Shown piece after piece: positions 54,270-64,000 of a stretch of DNA of 64,000 nt. Position 1 is the stretch's first letter. Each line of letters opens with the position of its first letter. The position numbers and the translations under genes are program-made. The notes beneath the pieces were generated by a model. That model saw only the letters and a list, made by a program, of their open reading frames with translations. It made no database searches and was not told where the DNA came from. The stretch is from Naumovozyma dairenensis CBS 421 (taxonomy: Eukaryota; Ascomycota; Saccharomycetes; Saccharomycetales; Saccharomycetaceae). The DNA lies in contig NC_016486.1 of NCBI RefSeq assembly GCF_000227115.2, forward strand, positions 1-64,000. Reading direction: 5' to 3'.

Positions 54270-55796
54270 AAAAAATATACCTTGAATGCTCGGGACTCTT
54301 CATTCTGAAGAAGTCTCTACTATATTAAACAATCCTTTTTTCTAAATGAGGTGATTGTCAGGAACAATTCAAACCCATACTTATATATGTATATATATAT
54401 TAAAGTACTAATACTAAAGAACAATTAAACTTAATAATTAATACTCGCTATATATATATATATATGTATAATACTCACAAGTGCGATTGTTGATTGGTTT
54501 TCCCTCCAGTCAGGTGAGCAAGAAAGTGCCAGCTTCCCGCGTCACACTGAAAAAACACATTAATAAACTATTCATTCTCTAATGGTCATAAATATATTCA
54601 AGAGTGGTTTATACGTACTTTATTTCTTTTACAGATTGTTATCTTTGAGAAACTTTTATTTTGTTTTCCATTGGACATAATGAAATGCCCATACATATAT
54701 TTAATTCGGGGAGGAATTCCCTAAAGAAAACTATAGGGCTATAAAATTCTTCTGGTGTATTCAAAAGCTCCTCTTTTGAGGCAGTCTATAAGTCTTTCTA
54801 ATTTCCTTCAGGCACCTATAATTCCACTCTATAAGCAAAGAATTTGATTAGAATATAGTTTATAACGAACACAAGGAAAAGTACCATCTGCTTAAAAGGT
54901 AAACTAACGGTTACGTCTAGTCCACCGGGTCTCATCTTTCGGGTAGTTTTTGATGGACTCACCCACACCTAATAGAACAACCAGGAGACATATAGGATGG
55001 CTTGATATTATCCTGAGTACTGTAGAATTTAAAAAGGTATCCAATAGTTAGAATATAGGTATCTTAGAACCGGCTTAGCCTAAAGAATACATATGTAGGT
55101 ATAAATTGCATGGAGGGACAAACAAGTTTACGTAGTTCTTCAGAGTGGGTGGGAAGAAAAAGTACCAATGGGAGTTTATTCTCTTGCAAATACAATTTGA
55201 TCAATTCTTTCTTAGATTCGTTCTTTTTCTTCATGATCAATTAATATAATATTGTTTCTTTTCAACAATTTTTATTTCCATTAGGAACATCTGTATGACA
55301 ATGGTAATAAGGTAAATCATACAGTTTAGGTGTATCTCGTGCCAAAAACCTTTTGCTATCTTCATTGATTATTTCAATAAAATAACTTTCTTCTAAACCC
55401 CTCCTCAAGATTGTGTTCTTTTTGCGACAGACCATGGAAATCCTTCCCCTTTTTTCTAAAGAAACACTCTTCTGGATAGAGAAACTATAGACCACGTACT
55501 TATTAATTAAATATAACCTCCACCCAACCATTAAAATACTCTCTAAACAGGTTCATATGGATGGCTTTAGCTAATACTATGTCGCTCGTTTTTTGGCTTT
55601 ACACTATGTTATCCTGTTTATAGTAACGATATCTATATATATATGTTAAGCGCTGGGAATTAAAACAATGAAATTCTATAATTTGAAAGAAAAGAATATA
55701 TATATAAAGCAGAAAACAACAACCAGGGATAATCATCAACAATAACCATTCATATAGAGATAACATATCATACCATACTATATCATTTATTCCATT
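54270..55796. other. 1.5-kb gap between RIM101 and SNF6
   Basis: Holds the SNF6 promoter. S. cerevisiae has YHL026C here, a membrane protein of about 315 residues; no trace was recognised. An 89-codon minus-strand frame at 55262-55531 is the only longer open stretch and has no recognisable domain. (TA)n tracts lie near 54387-54402 and 54448-54469. Confidence 0.5.
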
Positions 55797-56921
55797 ATGG
55801 CGGTTGTCAAGAAACCACGCCGGTCTGCCCATTCTAAGTCCTTCCGTCAACAACAACAACAACAGACACCAATCCAGCAACAACAATCGCAACAACAACA
55901 ACAACAATCAAAATTCCAAAATGTTCCAAGAGTAGGCCCCATACTCCAATTAAACAACTCACTCTTTGAATCAAATAGATTGAAAGCAGAACCATCAACT
56001 TCAATAGTTCATGATGAAAGTGATACCATATCATTCAGACAATACATTTTGAAGAATTTCATTGAATCTTCAAAATTAATGACCGTCTTGACTACTAGTT
56101 TAGTACCCAATGATAAAATTATACCCACTCCATTATATTTTACCGATGGAGTCATATCAACTGGTATCGACAATGAAAATAAAGCTTCTTTAGTAAGTCA
56201 ATTAGAACAAAAATTAAACTCCGAAATAATCGAATTGAACCAATTAAAACGACAAGAGGAAACCGAAGAACTGATAATAAGTGAAGACCAAGAGAATCAA
56301 TTTTTCAAAGATAAATTATTACAATTGAACAATAATAATTCAAACAATATGGAACTCAATGATAAGATCTTAAAGGAATATACAGATAAATTCAAATTAA
56401 GGTCACAAGAGAATACAATGGTCATTTATAAAGATGAATTTTCCAGTTCTTTAAGACAGGATACAAGAGAAGCTCCTACAAATTACTGGGATGACTATTT
56501 TGCAATCAAGAAGAAATTAGCAACTATGGCTGCAGAATCACAAAGAAGACAAACCGAATTGCAAAAGAATTTACAATTAGAACAACAAGAAGAATTGAAA
56601 AGAACGCAGGATGAGTTGCAAAAACAACAACAAAATCAACAGCAGCAGCAACAACAACAACAACAACAGATGCATCAGCAGCAGCAATCACAGCAACAGC
56701 AGCAGCAGCAACAACAGCAACAACCAAACCAAACCAACAGTGCAAAAGAACAATCTGGTACTGCTACAGCTTTAATTGATAATATGTTTGACGATTTTAA
56801 TTCTACAGAAAACTCAACCAGTAATACTGGTAATAGTAATAGTAATGGTAAAAGTAGTAGCGATCAATTTAATACTAACTTCGATGATGACTTCGGTGAT
56901 CTAGACAACGTCTTCTTTTAA
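55797..56921 (+). CDS. SNF6: SWI/SNF chromatin-remodelling subunit Snf6
   Basis: 374 residues; S. cerevisiae Snf6 has 332. Snf6 is a yeast-specific subunit that helps the SWI/SNF complex contact activators. It was recognised from three matching patches: IVHDESDTISFRQYILKNFI near residue 70-90, TREAPTNYWDDYF near residue 226, and the final NFDDDFGDLDNVFF. In between the sequence is little conserved, with long Gln runs near the N-terminus (residues 18-37) and from about residue 277 to 310. The start at 55797 (MAVVKKPRRSAHSK) fits the basic N-terminus of the family. Located as YHL025W. Confidence 0.93.
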   Translation: MAVVKKPRRSAHSKSFRQQQQQQTPIQQQQSQQQQQQSKFQNVPRVGPILQLNNSLFESNRLKAEPSTSIVHDESDTISFRQYILKNFIESSKLMTVLTTSLVPNDKIIPTPLYFTDGVISTGIDNENKASLVSQLEQKLNSEIIELNQLKRQEETEELIISEDQENQFFKDKLLQLNNNNSNNMELNDKILKEYTDKFKLRSQENTMVIYKDEFSSSLRQDTREAPTNYWDDYFAIKKKLATMAAESQRRQTELQKNLQLEQQEELKRTQDELQKQQQNQQQQQQQQQQQMHQQQQSQQQQQQQQQQQPNQTNSAKEQSGTATALIDNMFDDFNSTENSTSNTGNSNSNGKSSSDQFNTNFDDDFGDLDNVFF

Positions 56922-57503
56922 GAGATCTGCTGATGGCACAATGTTCTTGTGTGGTCTTTAGAATCGGTCTTATCCATAATTCAGTAAGCAAGTATATCTT
57001 TATGAATCCCTAACGATATCCCAAATAGGAAGATTGGATTTCTTGGCAGTTACCGAAGAATTTTAATCGAATCAAATCAGTTAAGAGGAGGAAATATATC
57101 AAGATTGTTCTTGTGATATTAGTCTGGACTGATCGGGACTGCTAGTATGAATGTACTACATTCTCACCCTATAACCAAAGAGAGCCTGGATCTGGTGAAC
57201 TTAATGGGGAAAAAATGACGCTGAATTCATGAATAATTGTTGGTACTTACCACTAGATGTGCCGTAAAATCCTAAATGGTTTACAAAATGAGAAATCGAA
57301 GGTCCCTGATAAACCGGTACACTTGAGTATTGTATGCTCCAGATGTCATTATACAAGTTGTAACATTACACATTATATATTAATTGTAATCAATAATATG
57401 ATTTTCTTTTTCTTTATGAATAATTGTCTATCTGTATCTTAAATAAAAACTGTAGAATAAATACTTTACTTACGGATGCTACCGTATGTATGTATCGAGC
57501 GGC
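56922..57503. other. Convergent gap between SNF6 and GPI13
   Basis: 582 bp without a recognised gene. In S. cerevisiae the two genes lie on different chromosomes, so many ancestral genes that stood between them have been lost here. Confidence 0.5.
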
Positions 57504-60500
57504 TCATTTCCAAAAGATATCATTAATGTTTCGAATCAGTCTCTCACTTGCAAATGCAATAGTACCAAATGTAATAACAATTTGCGTAACAATTAATGAA
57601 GCACAAGCAAATAAAAATCTTGGACAAAAAATTTTCCATACCATTAAGTGTCGACGGAAATAAGTCACCCAAATAAAGGAACTTAGACACAATATTGTAT
57701 TATAAATGATTAATGTACCACAATTAGAGACAATTCTACCCAATAATGTTTGTGGTTTTAAAACATCTGGCGGTTGTTTCCATAACGTTAATAATGCAAC
57801 ACTTAACGCTATTATGATTTGTGGGCCAAATGTATTTAATGCCAAGGATAAATGCGTCAGGGGGAATGTAATACTGTCACTTAAAATAAATCCAACATCC
57901 CATTGAATTGATGGTATGGTAGCTTGATGACCAGTTGTGAAAAATTGTTGATAAGAAACAAGCGCTAATACCACGGGACCAATAATGTTTTCTCTTAATT
58001 TTAATAAATCAATGATTTCTAAAATGGAAAGAGTTTGATTACACATTAAAAATAATGATAATTGGGCTAATGGTTTCATGAAAAGGATTATGCTCATTAA
58101 TGAATTGATTATTAACAGGAAGAATTGAGATCCATAAATGTTTGTATAACCTAAAATGGTTGCTTGATGAGATTTTACATCAGTGTTGTGAACATTTAAT
58201 TTAATACAAAGAGGACCCATAATCCAACCAACGTTGGATGCAATAAGACTAAACCCTGTGACAATTCGGGCGATGGTTAATTTGAAAATTTTCAAATCAT
58301 ACTGCCATTCTGGTATAGTATTTTCAAAGCCAGTGATTGCCCAATATAAGAAATTAACAAAGAGAACACCTTTTAGAAACACGTCGATCCAGATTGGTGC
58401 AGCAGCCTGATAAGATGAGGATAAATTATAATATCCTTTAATACATGCAGGAATCATGAATATAATCAAAAAGCATAGCGATAGACACCACAGGGAATAA
58501 TTATTTTTCGTGGTGAAAGTGGGTACACAATATTCTCCTTGTTCCTCTCGGCAAACAGTTATTAAAGAAGCTAATCTGGTACATATGATTAACGTAATTG
58601 AATGGTATCCACCTAACAATCTCGCAAATCTTGTTATAGGTAAGGAATTAGAATTCGCCGTAGATGCATTAACTCCCGATGTTGTACCTTCATTTTCACT
58701 TATTGTAGCGGTCAATAATCCACTATTATTGCTTGATTGTCTATTAGGTAAAAAAACAAACTCATAAAGTGTTAACATACCGAAAGTTATTATTAGGAAA
58801 CCGACAATTCTATCTTCCCATATAGTAAAAGAGTTTGATGTAAACAACAACGAATGAATTATTAAGAATGTGGCAGCAATACGAGACCAATAATCTGATA
58901 ATAAATCTTGGATGACTCTAGTAAATAACCATTTCAAGTTATAACGGTCAAAAATTGGGATACATATACCCAGTATGATACCGATTGATGTAGCAAACAA
59001 AGTGCCCCATATGTAATTATTAATGAACAATGGTTGATGGAACACATAATAAACACCATGGAAACAGACATTAGATATTAGAGTCATTATAATGATTGAA
59101 GGTACAAATTCTGATACCATTTGATTTACTACAATGGATGGAATTAAATTTGTCACTGAAACTAATAATATAACAGATATAGTTAAGAGACATATTCCTG
59201 TGGCTATACTATAATAATCGAAATTCGTCCAAAGGTCTCTGTATAATTGTAATAGCTCAATTTGATAATCATGACCCAACGTGGTATCGTTTTGAGCTTG
59301 TTGCCATAATTCTTCTAATAATCTTTTCTTCTCTTGGGTGGGTGGTTCGATACCTATAGTATGTGTATACCTCTCCAATTGATTTAAGATAGCCTTTGTA
59401 TAAAAGCGATCCTCGTCAAAATTCTTTGCAATTTCCTTAATAGGCCAACCTAAATTATTAAATGGTATAGGTAATCCTGTAAGTAATGATAAAGTCGGTA
59501 CAAGATCGATTTGGTTTACTTGTCTGTAATGTTTCCCCAATTTATTGACGTTGTATAAAGTTTCTTGATTATCAGGATCCAGATTCCACATTTGCTGTTT
59601 CTTCGAAAATAAAAACAAAGTACTTTCCAATTCATCTTGAGAATCGCCGCCATGGTTTCCTGTATGATCCATACCATGATCACCCATTACAACAAGTAAA
59701 GTGTCTTCATCTAGTGAATCTATAACTTTAGTGACGAACTCATTCAGTTGTAATTGTTTATCCTTCATTGAAAAATGAGAAGGACCGTACTTATGACCTA
59801 CATGATCCATTCCTAACATATGACCAATCAATACATCCCATTCTTTTTCTTCTTTTTGGTTGTTTTTCTTCGATATAAGTTCCTTTTCAAAATATGAGAT
59901 GACACCATTATCAACTGTATCTAAATCCCAAACATTCAATGATTCAAATGGTTGGCTCTTTGATGATAAGAATGGATGGAATAATGAATCCCATGTATCA
60001 TCCCCGACAAAATATACGGTCTTATTGTTCAAATACATCTGTTTGATTAGGTTATCTTCTTCGATGACACTCCCGTCAAAATTCGAACCAGCGTCTATAA
60101 ATGTGGGTAATGAGCCCGTCGTTAAACCTTTTAATCTTTGTAATGTTGTTGTTGGTGGATCAGCTATAAATTTCAATAATAGCGAGGAATCAGCACTTGA
60201 TGTCTCATTGAAGTGATCATACATGACTTTAAAATTGTTATGGTAATTTGGATTGTAATTTGGATTGGATTCATCAACTGGAATGACAAAATCAAACCTT
60301 AGGGCATCAATGACTACGATTACGGTTTTATCGAATTTCGCAATATCAGATGGATTATTAAATATTGGGTTTGATTCAAGTATTGAAGTGTAATCATTTA
60401 ATGTGGATACATTTTCTAAAACATTTCTGGTCAATAGGAATCCCTTAATGAAGAAAGCGATAGCAATGAATTGTAATATTGCTAGAGAGATGAAAAATAG

Positions 60501-60608
60501 CACGTATAATTTATGTGATTTGGAAAACTTTTGAATTCTTGACTTGTATATTCTTTTCTCGTCAGCAGACGTACTGAGAATAGATCGCTTGATAGAACGT
60601 TCATCCAT
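57504..60608 (-). CDS. GPI13: GPI ethanolamine-phosphate transferase 3
   Basis: 1034 residues; S. cerevisiae Gpi13 has 1017. It adds phosphoethanolamine to the third mannose of the GPI anchor in the ER, the group later linked to protein. One N-terminal membrane anchor lies near residues 33-60. The lumenal alkaline-phosphatase-type domain follows, with metal and nucleophile motifs VIVVIDALRFDF (about 96-107), GLTTGSLPTFIDAGSNFDG, GHMLGMDHVGHKYGP and VVMGDHGMDHTGNHGGDS. More than ten membrane segments make up the C-terminal half. Synteny (YLL031C) and length favour GPI13 over MCD4 or LAS21. Confidence 0.94.
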   Translation of the reverse strand: MDERSIKRSILSTSADEKRIYKSRIQKFSKSHKLYVLFFISLAILQFIAIAFFIKGFLLTRNVLENVSTLNDYTSILESNPIFNNPSDIAKFDKTVIVVIDALRFDFVIPVDESNPNYNPNYHNNFKVMYDHFNETSSADSSLLLKFIADPPTTTLQRLKGLTTGSLPTFIDAGSNFDGSVIEEDNLIKQMYLNNKTVYFVGDDTWDSLFHPFLSSKSQPFESLNVWDLDTVDNGVISYFEKELISKKNNQKEEKEWDVLIGHMLGMDHVGHKYGPSHFSMKDKQLQLNEFVTKVIDSLDEDTLLVVMGDHGMDHTGNHGGDSQDELESTLFLFSKKQQMWNLDPDNQETLYNVNKLGKHYRQVNQIDLVPTLSLLTGLPIPFNNLGWPIKEIAKNFDEDRFYTKAILNQLERYTHTIGIEPPTQEKKRLLEELWQQAQNDTTLGHDYQIELLQLYRDLWTNFDYYSIATGICLLTISVILLVSVTNLIPSIVVNQMVSEFVPSIIIMTLISNVCFHGVYYVFHQPLFINNYIWGTLFATSIGIILGICIPIFDRYNLKWLFTRVIQDLLSDYWSRIAATFLIIHSLLFTSNSFTIWEDRIVGFLIITFGMLTLYEFVFLPNRQSSNNSGLLTATISENEGTTSGVNASTANSNSLPITRFARLLGGYHSITLIICTRLASLITVCREEQGEYCVPTFTTKNNYSLWCLSLCFLIIFMIPACIKGYYNLSSSYQAAAPIWIDVFLKGVLFVNFLYWAITGFENTIPEWQYDLKIFKLTIARIVTGFSLIASNVGWIMGPLCIKLNVHNTDVKSHQATILGYTNIYGSQFFLLIINSLMSIILFMKPLAQLSLFLMCNQTLSILEIIDLLKLRENIIGPVVLALVSYQQFFTTGHQATIPSIQWDVGFILSDSITFPLTHLSLALNTFGPQIIIALSVALLTLWKQPPDVLKPQTLLGRIVSNCGTLIIYNTILCLSSFIWVTYFRRHLMVWKIFCPRFLFACASLIVTQIVITFGTIAFASERLIRNINDIFWK

Positions 60609-61137
60609 TTGAGGAGTATATTTTGAGATTCCTGCAAACGCCTATGGGTAGGAATGTTTTGCAATAATAGTTTAAAGAGCAGTGCAAACCGGCCGAAAAG
60701 AGATAAATACACTGAATGTTCTTAGAGTTCTATCAGCTAAAAAAATACAATAAATAGCAACTAGAAAACAAATATCGCGATAAAATTGAAGTTATGAAAT
60801 TGCCTTTTATCTGTCCTTGGGTTGAGATATAACTGAAATACCTTGGCTTTTAATCCAAATCATAACCATCACTATATATAACTTTGAACTTGAAATCAAA
60901 ATATCGTGCTACATGTCTTTTCATATAACAAAAAAAGTCTCACGTGACCAGGAGGCTCCACTGCGCATTTCGGAGCGCAATTTTTCCAAAAATTTCAAAA
61001 AAATTTCAGAAAATTTTTCCTCGAGAATTTGTTAGCTTGTTGTCAGGGGCAACGGTTGGTCGCCAGGGGACCAAGGGAACCAAGGGAACCAGGGTGCAGT
61101 TAGTTCTCTTTGCAGTATAAGTATAAGAAATGTAGTC
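60609..61137. other. Divergent promoter region between GPI13 and FRA1
   Basis: 529 bp. A CACGTGA E-box lies at 60942-60948. T- and A-rich runs dominate near 60980-61022, and short imperfect repeats of ACCAAGGGA type lie at 61069-61090. No RNA gene found. Confidence 0.45.
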
Positions 61138-63426
61138 ATGCTTGATCTACAAAAAAGTTACACTGCTAAAAATGCTACTTTCACGTTGATTGATGAAAGA
61201 ACGGATCTTCCAATGATCATTAAAAGTTATAACCCAGTCAGATCAATAATGATCCAATTACAAAATACACGTACCACAAGACAAACAGACCGATTGTTCG
61301 GTTCATGTTCTTCATCTCATCATTGTCCCATTAGCAGATCCCTATTCTTTAACAATAGGCAGAGCAGACAATCAAGAATATTGTTGAGACGTTTAACCAC
61401 GCATTCACAGCAAAGGAAAAGAATTTACTTGTCTGATAAGAATGAACGGAAATGTTCTTCCACTGTTCACTCGTCCTCTCCTTCTTCCGATGCAAACACA
61501 TTGGTTTCTACCAATGAAGTCGAAAAGGTAGATACTACAGAGAGATTGAAAGCTTTAAGAAATGAAATGCGAAAAGAAAATTTGGTGTGTTATATAGTGC
61601 CAAGTCAAGATGAGCATCAATCTGAATACGTTTCTGTCGCTGATGAAAGAAGGAGATTTATATCTGGCTTTTCTGGTTCTGCCGGTATTGCTTGCGTTAC
61701 AAGATCGTTGAATCATTCTGGTGATGGAGATGCTGCTGCGTTAAGTACAGATGGGAGATATTTCAATCAAGCAGGTAAACAATTGGACCATAATTGGCAA
61801 CTAATCAAGCAGGGTACAGATAACTTCACATGGCAAGAATGGTGTATCAAGAAAGTGAAAGAAATGGCCGATACCAACAACAAAGAACCGTTGAGCATAG
61901 GGATTGATCCGAAATTAATTAGTTATGAAAGTGTTACATTATTCAAGCAACTACTGAGAGAAACTGCCGACACAAATTCAATTAAATTAAAACCTGTAGA
62001 CAGAAATTTAATTGACTCTATTTGGAATGATTTCGAACCAAAACCTATCAGACCCAAGAACAAGTTGATTCTATTACCTTTCCAATTTCATGGGGAGCAT
62101 CTCGAAAGCAAGCGTAAAAGAGTCTTTGAATATATCAGGAAGAAATATCCCTCTAACGGTACCACAAATAAGGCGCTAATTGTTGTGGCTCTAGATGATA
62201 TTTGTTGGTTCTTAAACTTACGTGGATCTGATATTGCATATAATCCTTGTTTTTTCTCATATTTGATAATACATGAAAATGAGATCGTATTGTTTACCGA
62301 CAATCCTATATCGAAAGAGCTTTTACAATATCTAAAAGAAAATAATGTCACTGTGAAACCTTATAATTCTATTTGGGTTCATCTTACGAAAATTGATTAT
62401 CCAGTTTTCGCTCCTAAAACATCTTCCTGGAAATTAATTCAATCTATTCCACTTGCAAATTCAGAGTGTACACACAAATCACAAATAATACCATCAATAA
62501 TTGAAGCTTTAAAGGCAGTGAAGAATCCCATAGAAATTTCTAATGCCCGAATTGCTCAAAGAAAAGATGCGTTGTCGATAATAAAATATTTTGCATGGTT
62601 AGAAAAGAATCTATTATCACCATCCATCACGGACGACGTTACTACTATTAATGAATATGAAGGTGCAGAATATTTACGTAGTTTAAGAATGGAAACTCAA
62701 CCCACTTTCATGGGAAATTCATTTGAAACAATCTCGTCGAGTGGATCTAATGCAGCTATCATTCATTATTCACCAACAGCAAAGAATTCTTCCATAATTG
62801 ATCCAACGAAAATATATTTATGTGACACAGGTGGTCAATATCTCGAAGGAACTACTGATATTACAAGGACTATTCATTTCACTGAACCATCTGACGAGGA
62901 AAGAAGGAATTATACTTTGGTATTGAAGGGTAATCTTTCTTTGGAGAGATTTATTTTCATTGAAGGTACATCTGGAGAAAAATTGGATGCCATTGCAAGA
63001 CAACATTTATGGTCCAATGGATTGAATTACAGACATGGGACAAGTCATGGTATTGGTTCGTTTTTGAATGTTCATGAGGGTCCCATTGGTATTGGTACTA
63101 GATCAGAAATACCATTAAAAGTAGGGAATATTGTTAGTAATGAACCTGGTTATTATAAAGATGATTGTTACGGAATTAGAATTGAAAATGATGTTTGCGT
63201 TAAGAAGATTAAAGGTCTTCAATTCGATGGAACTCCATTTCTAACCTTTGAAAATTTGACTTTAGTCCCATACTGTTCTAAACTAATTGATGTTACGTTG
63301 TTGACCAACGAAGAAAGGAACCAAATCAACTGGTATCACCAAAAGATATGGAATAACTTGAAAGAATCTTTTGACGTAAACTCAGATGAATATAAATGGT
63401 TACAAAGGGAAACTACTCCACTGTAA
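61138..63426 (+). CDS. FRA1: Aminopeptidase P-type protein Fra1
   Basis: 762 residues; S. cerevisiae Fra1 has 749. Fra1 is a cytosolic partner of Fra2 and Grx3/4 in the signal that keeps Aft1 off iron genes. It has the full X-Pro aminopeptidase three-domain layout. The creatinase-like N-domain begins near residue 135 (LVCYIVPSQDEHQSEYVSVAD). The catalytic pita-bread domain contains metal ligands in IYLCDTGGQ, GTTDITRTIHF, HGTSHGIG, NEPGYYKD and GIRIEN, all present, so peptidase activity is possible. The first 120 residues are basic and Ser-rich. The window thus ends with an iron-sensing gene and has an iron-uptake gene, ARN1, at its left. Confidence 0.94.
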   Translation: MLDLQKSYTAKNATFTLIDERTDLPMIIKSYNPVRSIMIQLQNTRTTRQTDRLFGSCSSSHHCPISRSLFFNNRQSRQSRILLRRLTTHSQQRKRIYLSDKNERKCSSTVHSSSPSSDANTLVSTNEVEKVDTTERLKALRNEMRKENLVCYIVPSQDEHQSEYVSVADERRRFISGFSGSAGIACVTRSLNHSGDGDAAALSTDGRYFNQAGKQLDHNWQLIKQGTDNFTWQEWCIKKVKEMADTNNKEPLSIGIDPKLISYESVTLFKQLLRETADTNSIKLKPVDRNLIDSIWNDFEPKPIRPKNKLILLPFQFHGEHLESKRKRVFEYIRKKYPSNGTTNKALIVVALDDICWFLNLRGSDIAYNPCFFSYLIIHENEIVLFTDNPISKELLQYLKENNVTVKPYNSIWVHLTKIDYPVFAPKTSSWKLIQSIPLANSECTHKSQIIPSIIEALKAVKNPIEISNARIAQRKDALSIIKYFAWLEKNLLSPSITDDVTTINEYEGAEYLRSLRMETQPTFMGNSFETISSSGSNAAIIHYSPTAKNSSIIDPTKIYLCDTGGQYLEGTTDITRTIHFTEPSDEERRNYTLVLKGNLSLERFIFIEGTSGEKLDAIARQHLWSNGLNYRHGTSHGIGSFLNVHEGPIGIGTRSEIPLKVGNIVSNEPGYYKDDCYGIRIENDVCVKKIKGLQFDGTPFLTFENLTLVPYCSKLIDVTLLTNEERNQINWYHQKIWNNLKESFDVNSDEYKWLQRETTPL

Positions 63427-64000
63427 TCTTATCTTTCCACATATATATATATATATAACTGCCCTAGAGGTAAAAATATATCTTTTACATATCTAACCCC
63501 TTCATATTGACTTTTTCGAGCCCTTTTTCGTTCAATAATTTCCAACATTTAAGGCTATATAGTATTGAGACTAATTCTCTTTTTGACCTGTTTTGGTAGC
63601 CTAAGTTATATAGTGGTGAATATGATCCCAGAGTTAAGATTATTAGTTTTTGAATGATAGATATTCAAGCTTTTAAAAGAGATGAAGAAGTAAAAGAACA
63701 AATTGAATAGTTTTTATTTAGAATTGGGTTTTATAAATTTTCTGTTAATGCTTTATTTCAATGTGATTGTAAGCTCCTTTTCAATATTCAAAACTAAACA
63801 AAAACCCCAATAAAGAAAAAAAAACATCGTGGTTTAATTTGGTCACGTTGTGTCTCAGTCTTCCTGTTATTCATTAACAAAAACTAGAATACCGAGAACC
63901 TTCTTAGTATTTCACGGGCCCCTAAAAGCTTTTTGTCTATTTGGGTCCATTTGGATGACACAGGAAGCAGAATTTTGTTGATTATATCTTTAACTCCTTC
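63427..64000. other. FRA1 3' flank to window end
   Basis: 574 bp of AT-rich DNA, with a short (TA)n tract at 63440-63458 just after FRA1. No gene or RNA was recognised before the edge. Confidence 0.5.

Noticed and set aside
55262..55531. 89-codon minus-strand frame between RIM101 and SNF6
   Set aside because: Not recognisable, no supporting intron or synteny; kept only as a remark in the gap description.

Overview
The window is nuclear DNA from a budding yeast of the Saccharomycetaceae. The genes are compact and AT-rich. The introns are of the yeast type (GTATGT donors, ACTAAC-type branch sites), and many proteins carry Asn/Gln runs. Two short runs of N (27320-27361 and 36470-36489) mark it as a draft scaffold. 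From 10.2 kb to the right end, gene order and strand match Saccharomyces cerevisiae chromosome VIII-left and XII-left interleaved: ARN1, EFM1, COF1, CBP2, MUP3, YBT1/VMR1, SBP1, RPL8, GUT1, FPS1, GOS1, SDH2, ECM29, UBI4, ENT4, OCA5, RIM101, SNF6, GPI13, FRA1. Several genes of the same ancestral segment are missing (LDB18, ATG10, VPS13, WSC4, YHL026C, and the PRP19-to-RIX7 group). This fits one surviving track of a post-whole-genome-duplication yeast outside Saccharomyces, for example of Kazachstania or Naumovozyma type. The genus is an inference.

The left 12 kb is accessory and subtelomere-like. It starts with the 3' end of a GIN4/KCC4-type septin kinase gene. About 160 bp further is an intact MATa1 (a1) homeodomain gene with two introns, read leftwards. 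Just downstream of a1 is a close relative of the HO endonuclease cleavage sequence, which marks the likely Y/Z junction. Upstream of a1 lies a Sir1/Kos-family silencing gene, and the gap between them holds adjacent Abf1-type and Rap1-type sites. Together these suggest a mating-type cassette, possibly a silent one, linked to a gene for its own silencing machinery. Next come URA1 (the bacterial-type cytosolic dihydroorotate dehydrogenase, with a Ppr1-type site), a broken ARR2 arsenate reductase, an intact ARR3 arsenite exporter, and the ARN1-type siderophore transporter.

The right 50 kb is ordinary core genome: protein methylation and cofilin (EFM1, COF1), mitochondrial splicing (CBP2), transport (MUP3, the ABC transporter, FPS1), translation (SBP1, RPL8), glycerol metabolism (GUT1 next to and divergent from FPS1), Golgi SNARE (GOS1), respiration (SDH2), proteasome and ubiquitin (ECM29, UBI4), endocytosis (ENT4), phosphate/TBC signalling (OCA5), pH response (RIM101), chromatin (SNF6), GPI anchors (GPI13) and an aminopeptidase P (FRA1). 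The UBI4 position holds only one ubiquitin unit. No tRNA, rRNA, transposon or CRISPR array was recognised. All identifications are by eye; no database search was run.
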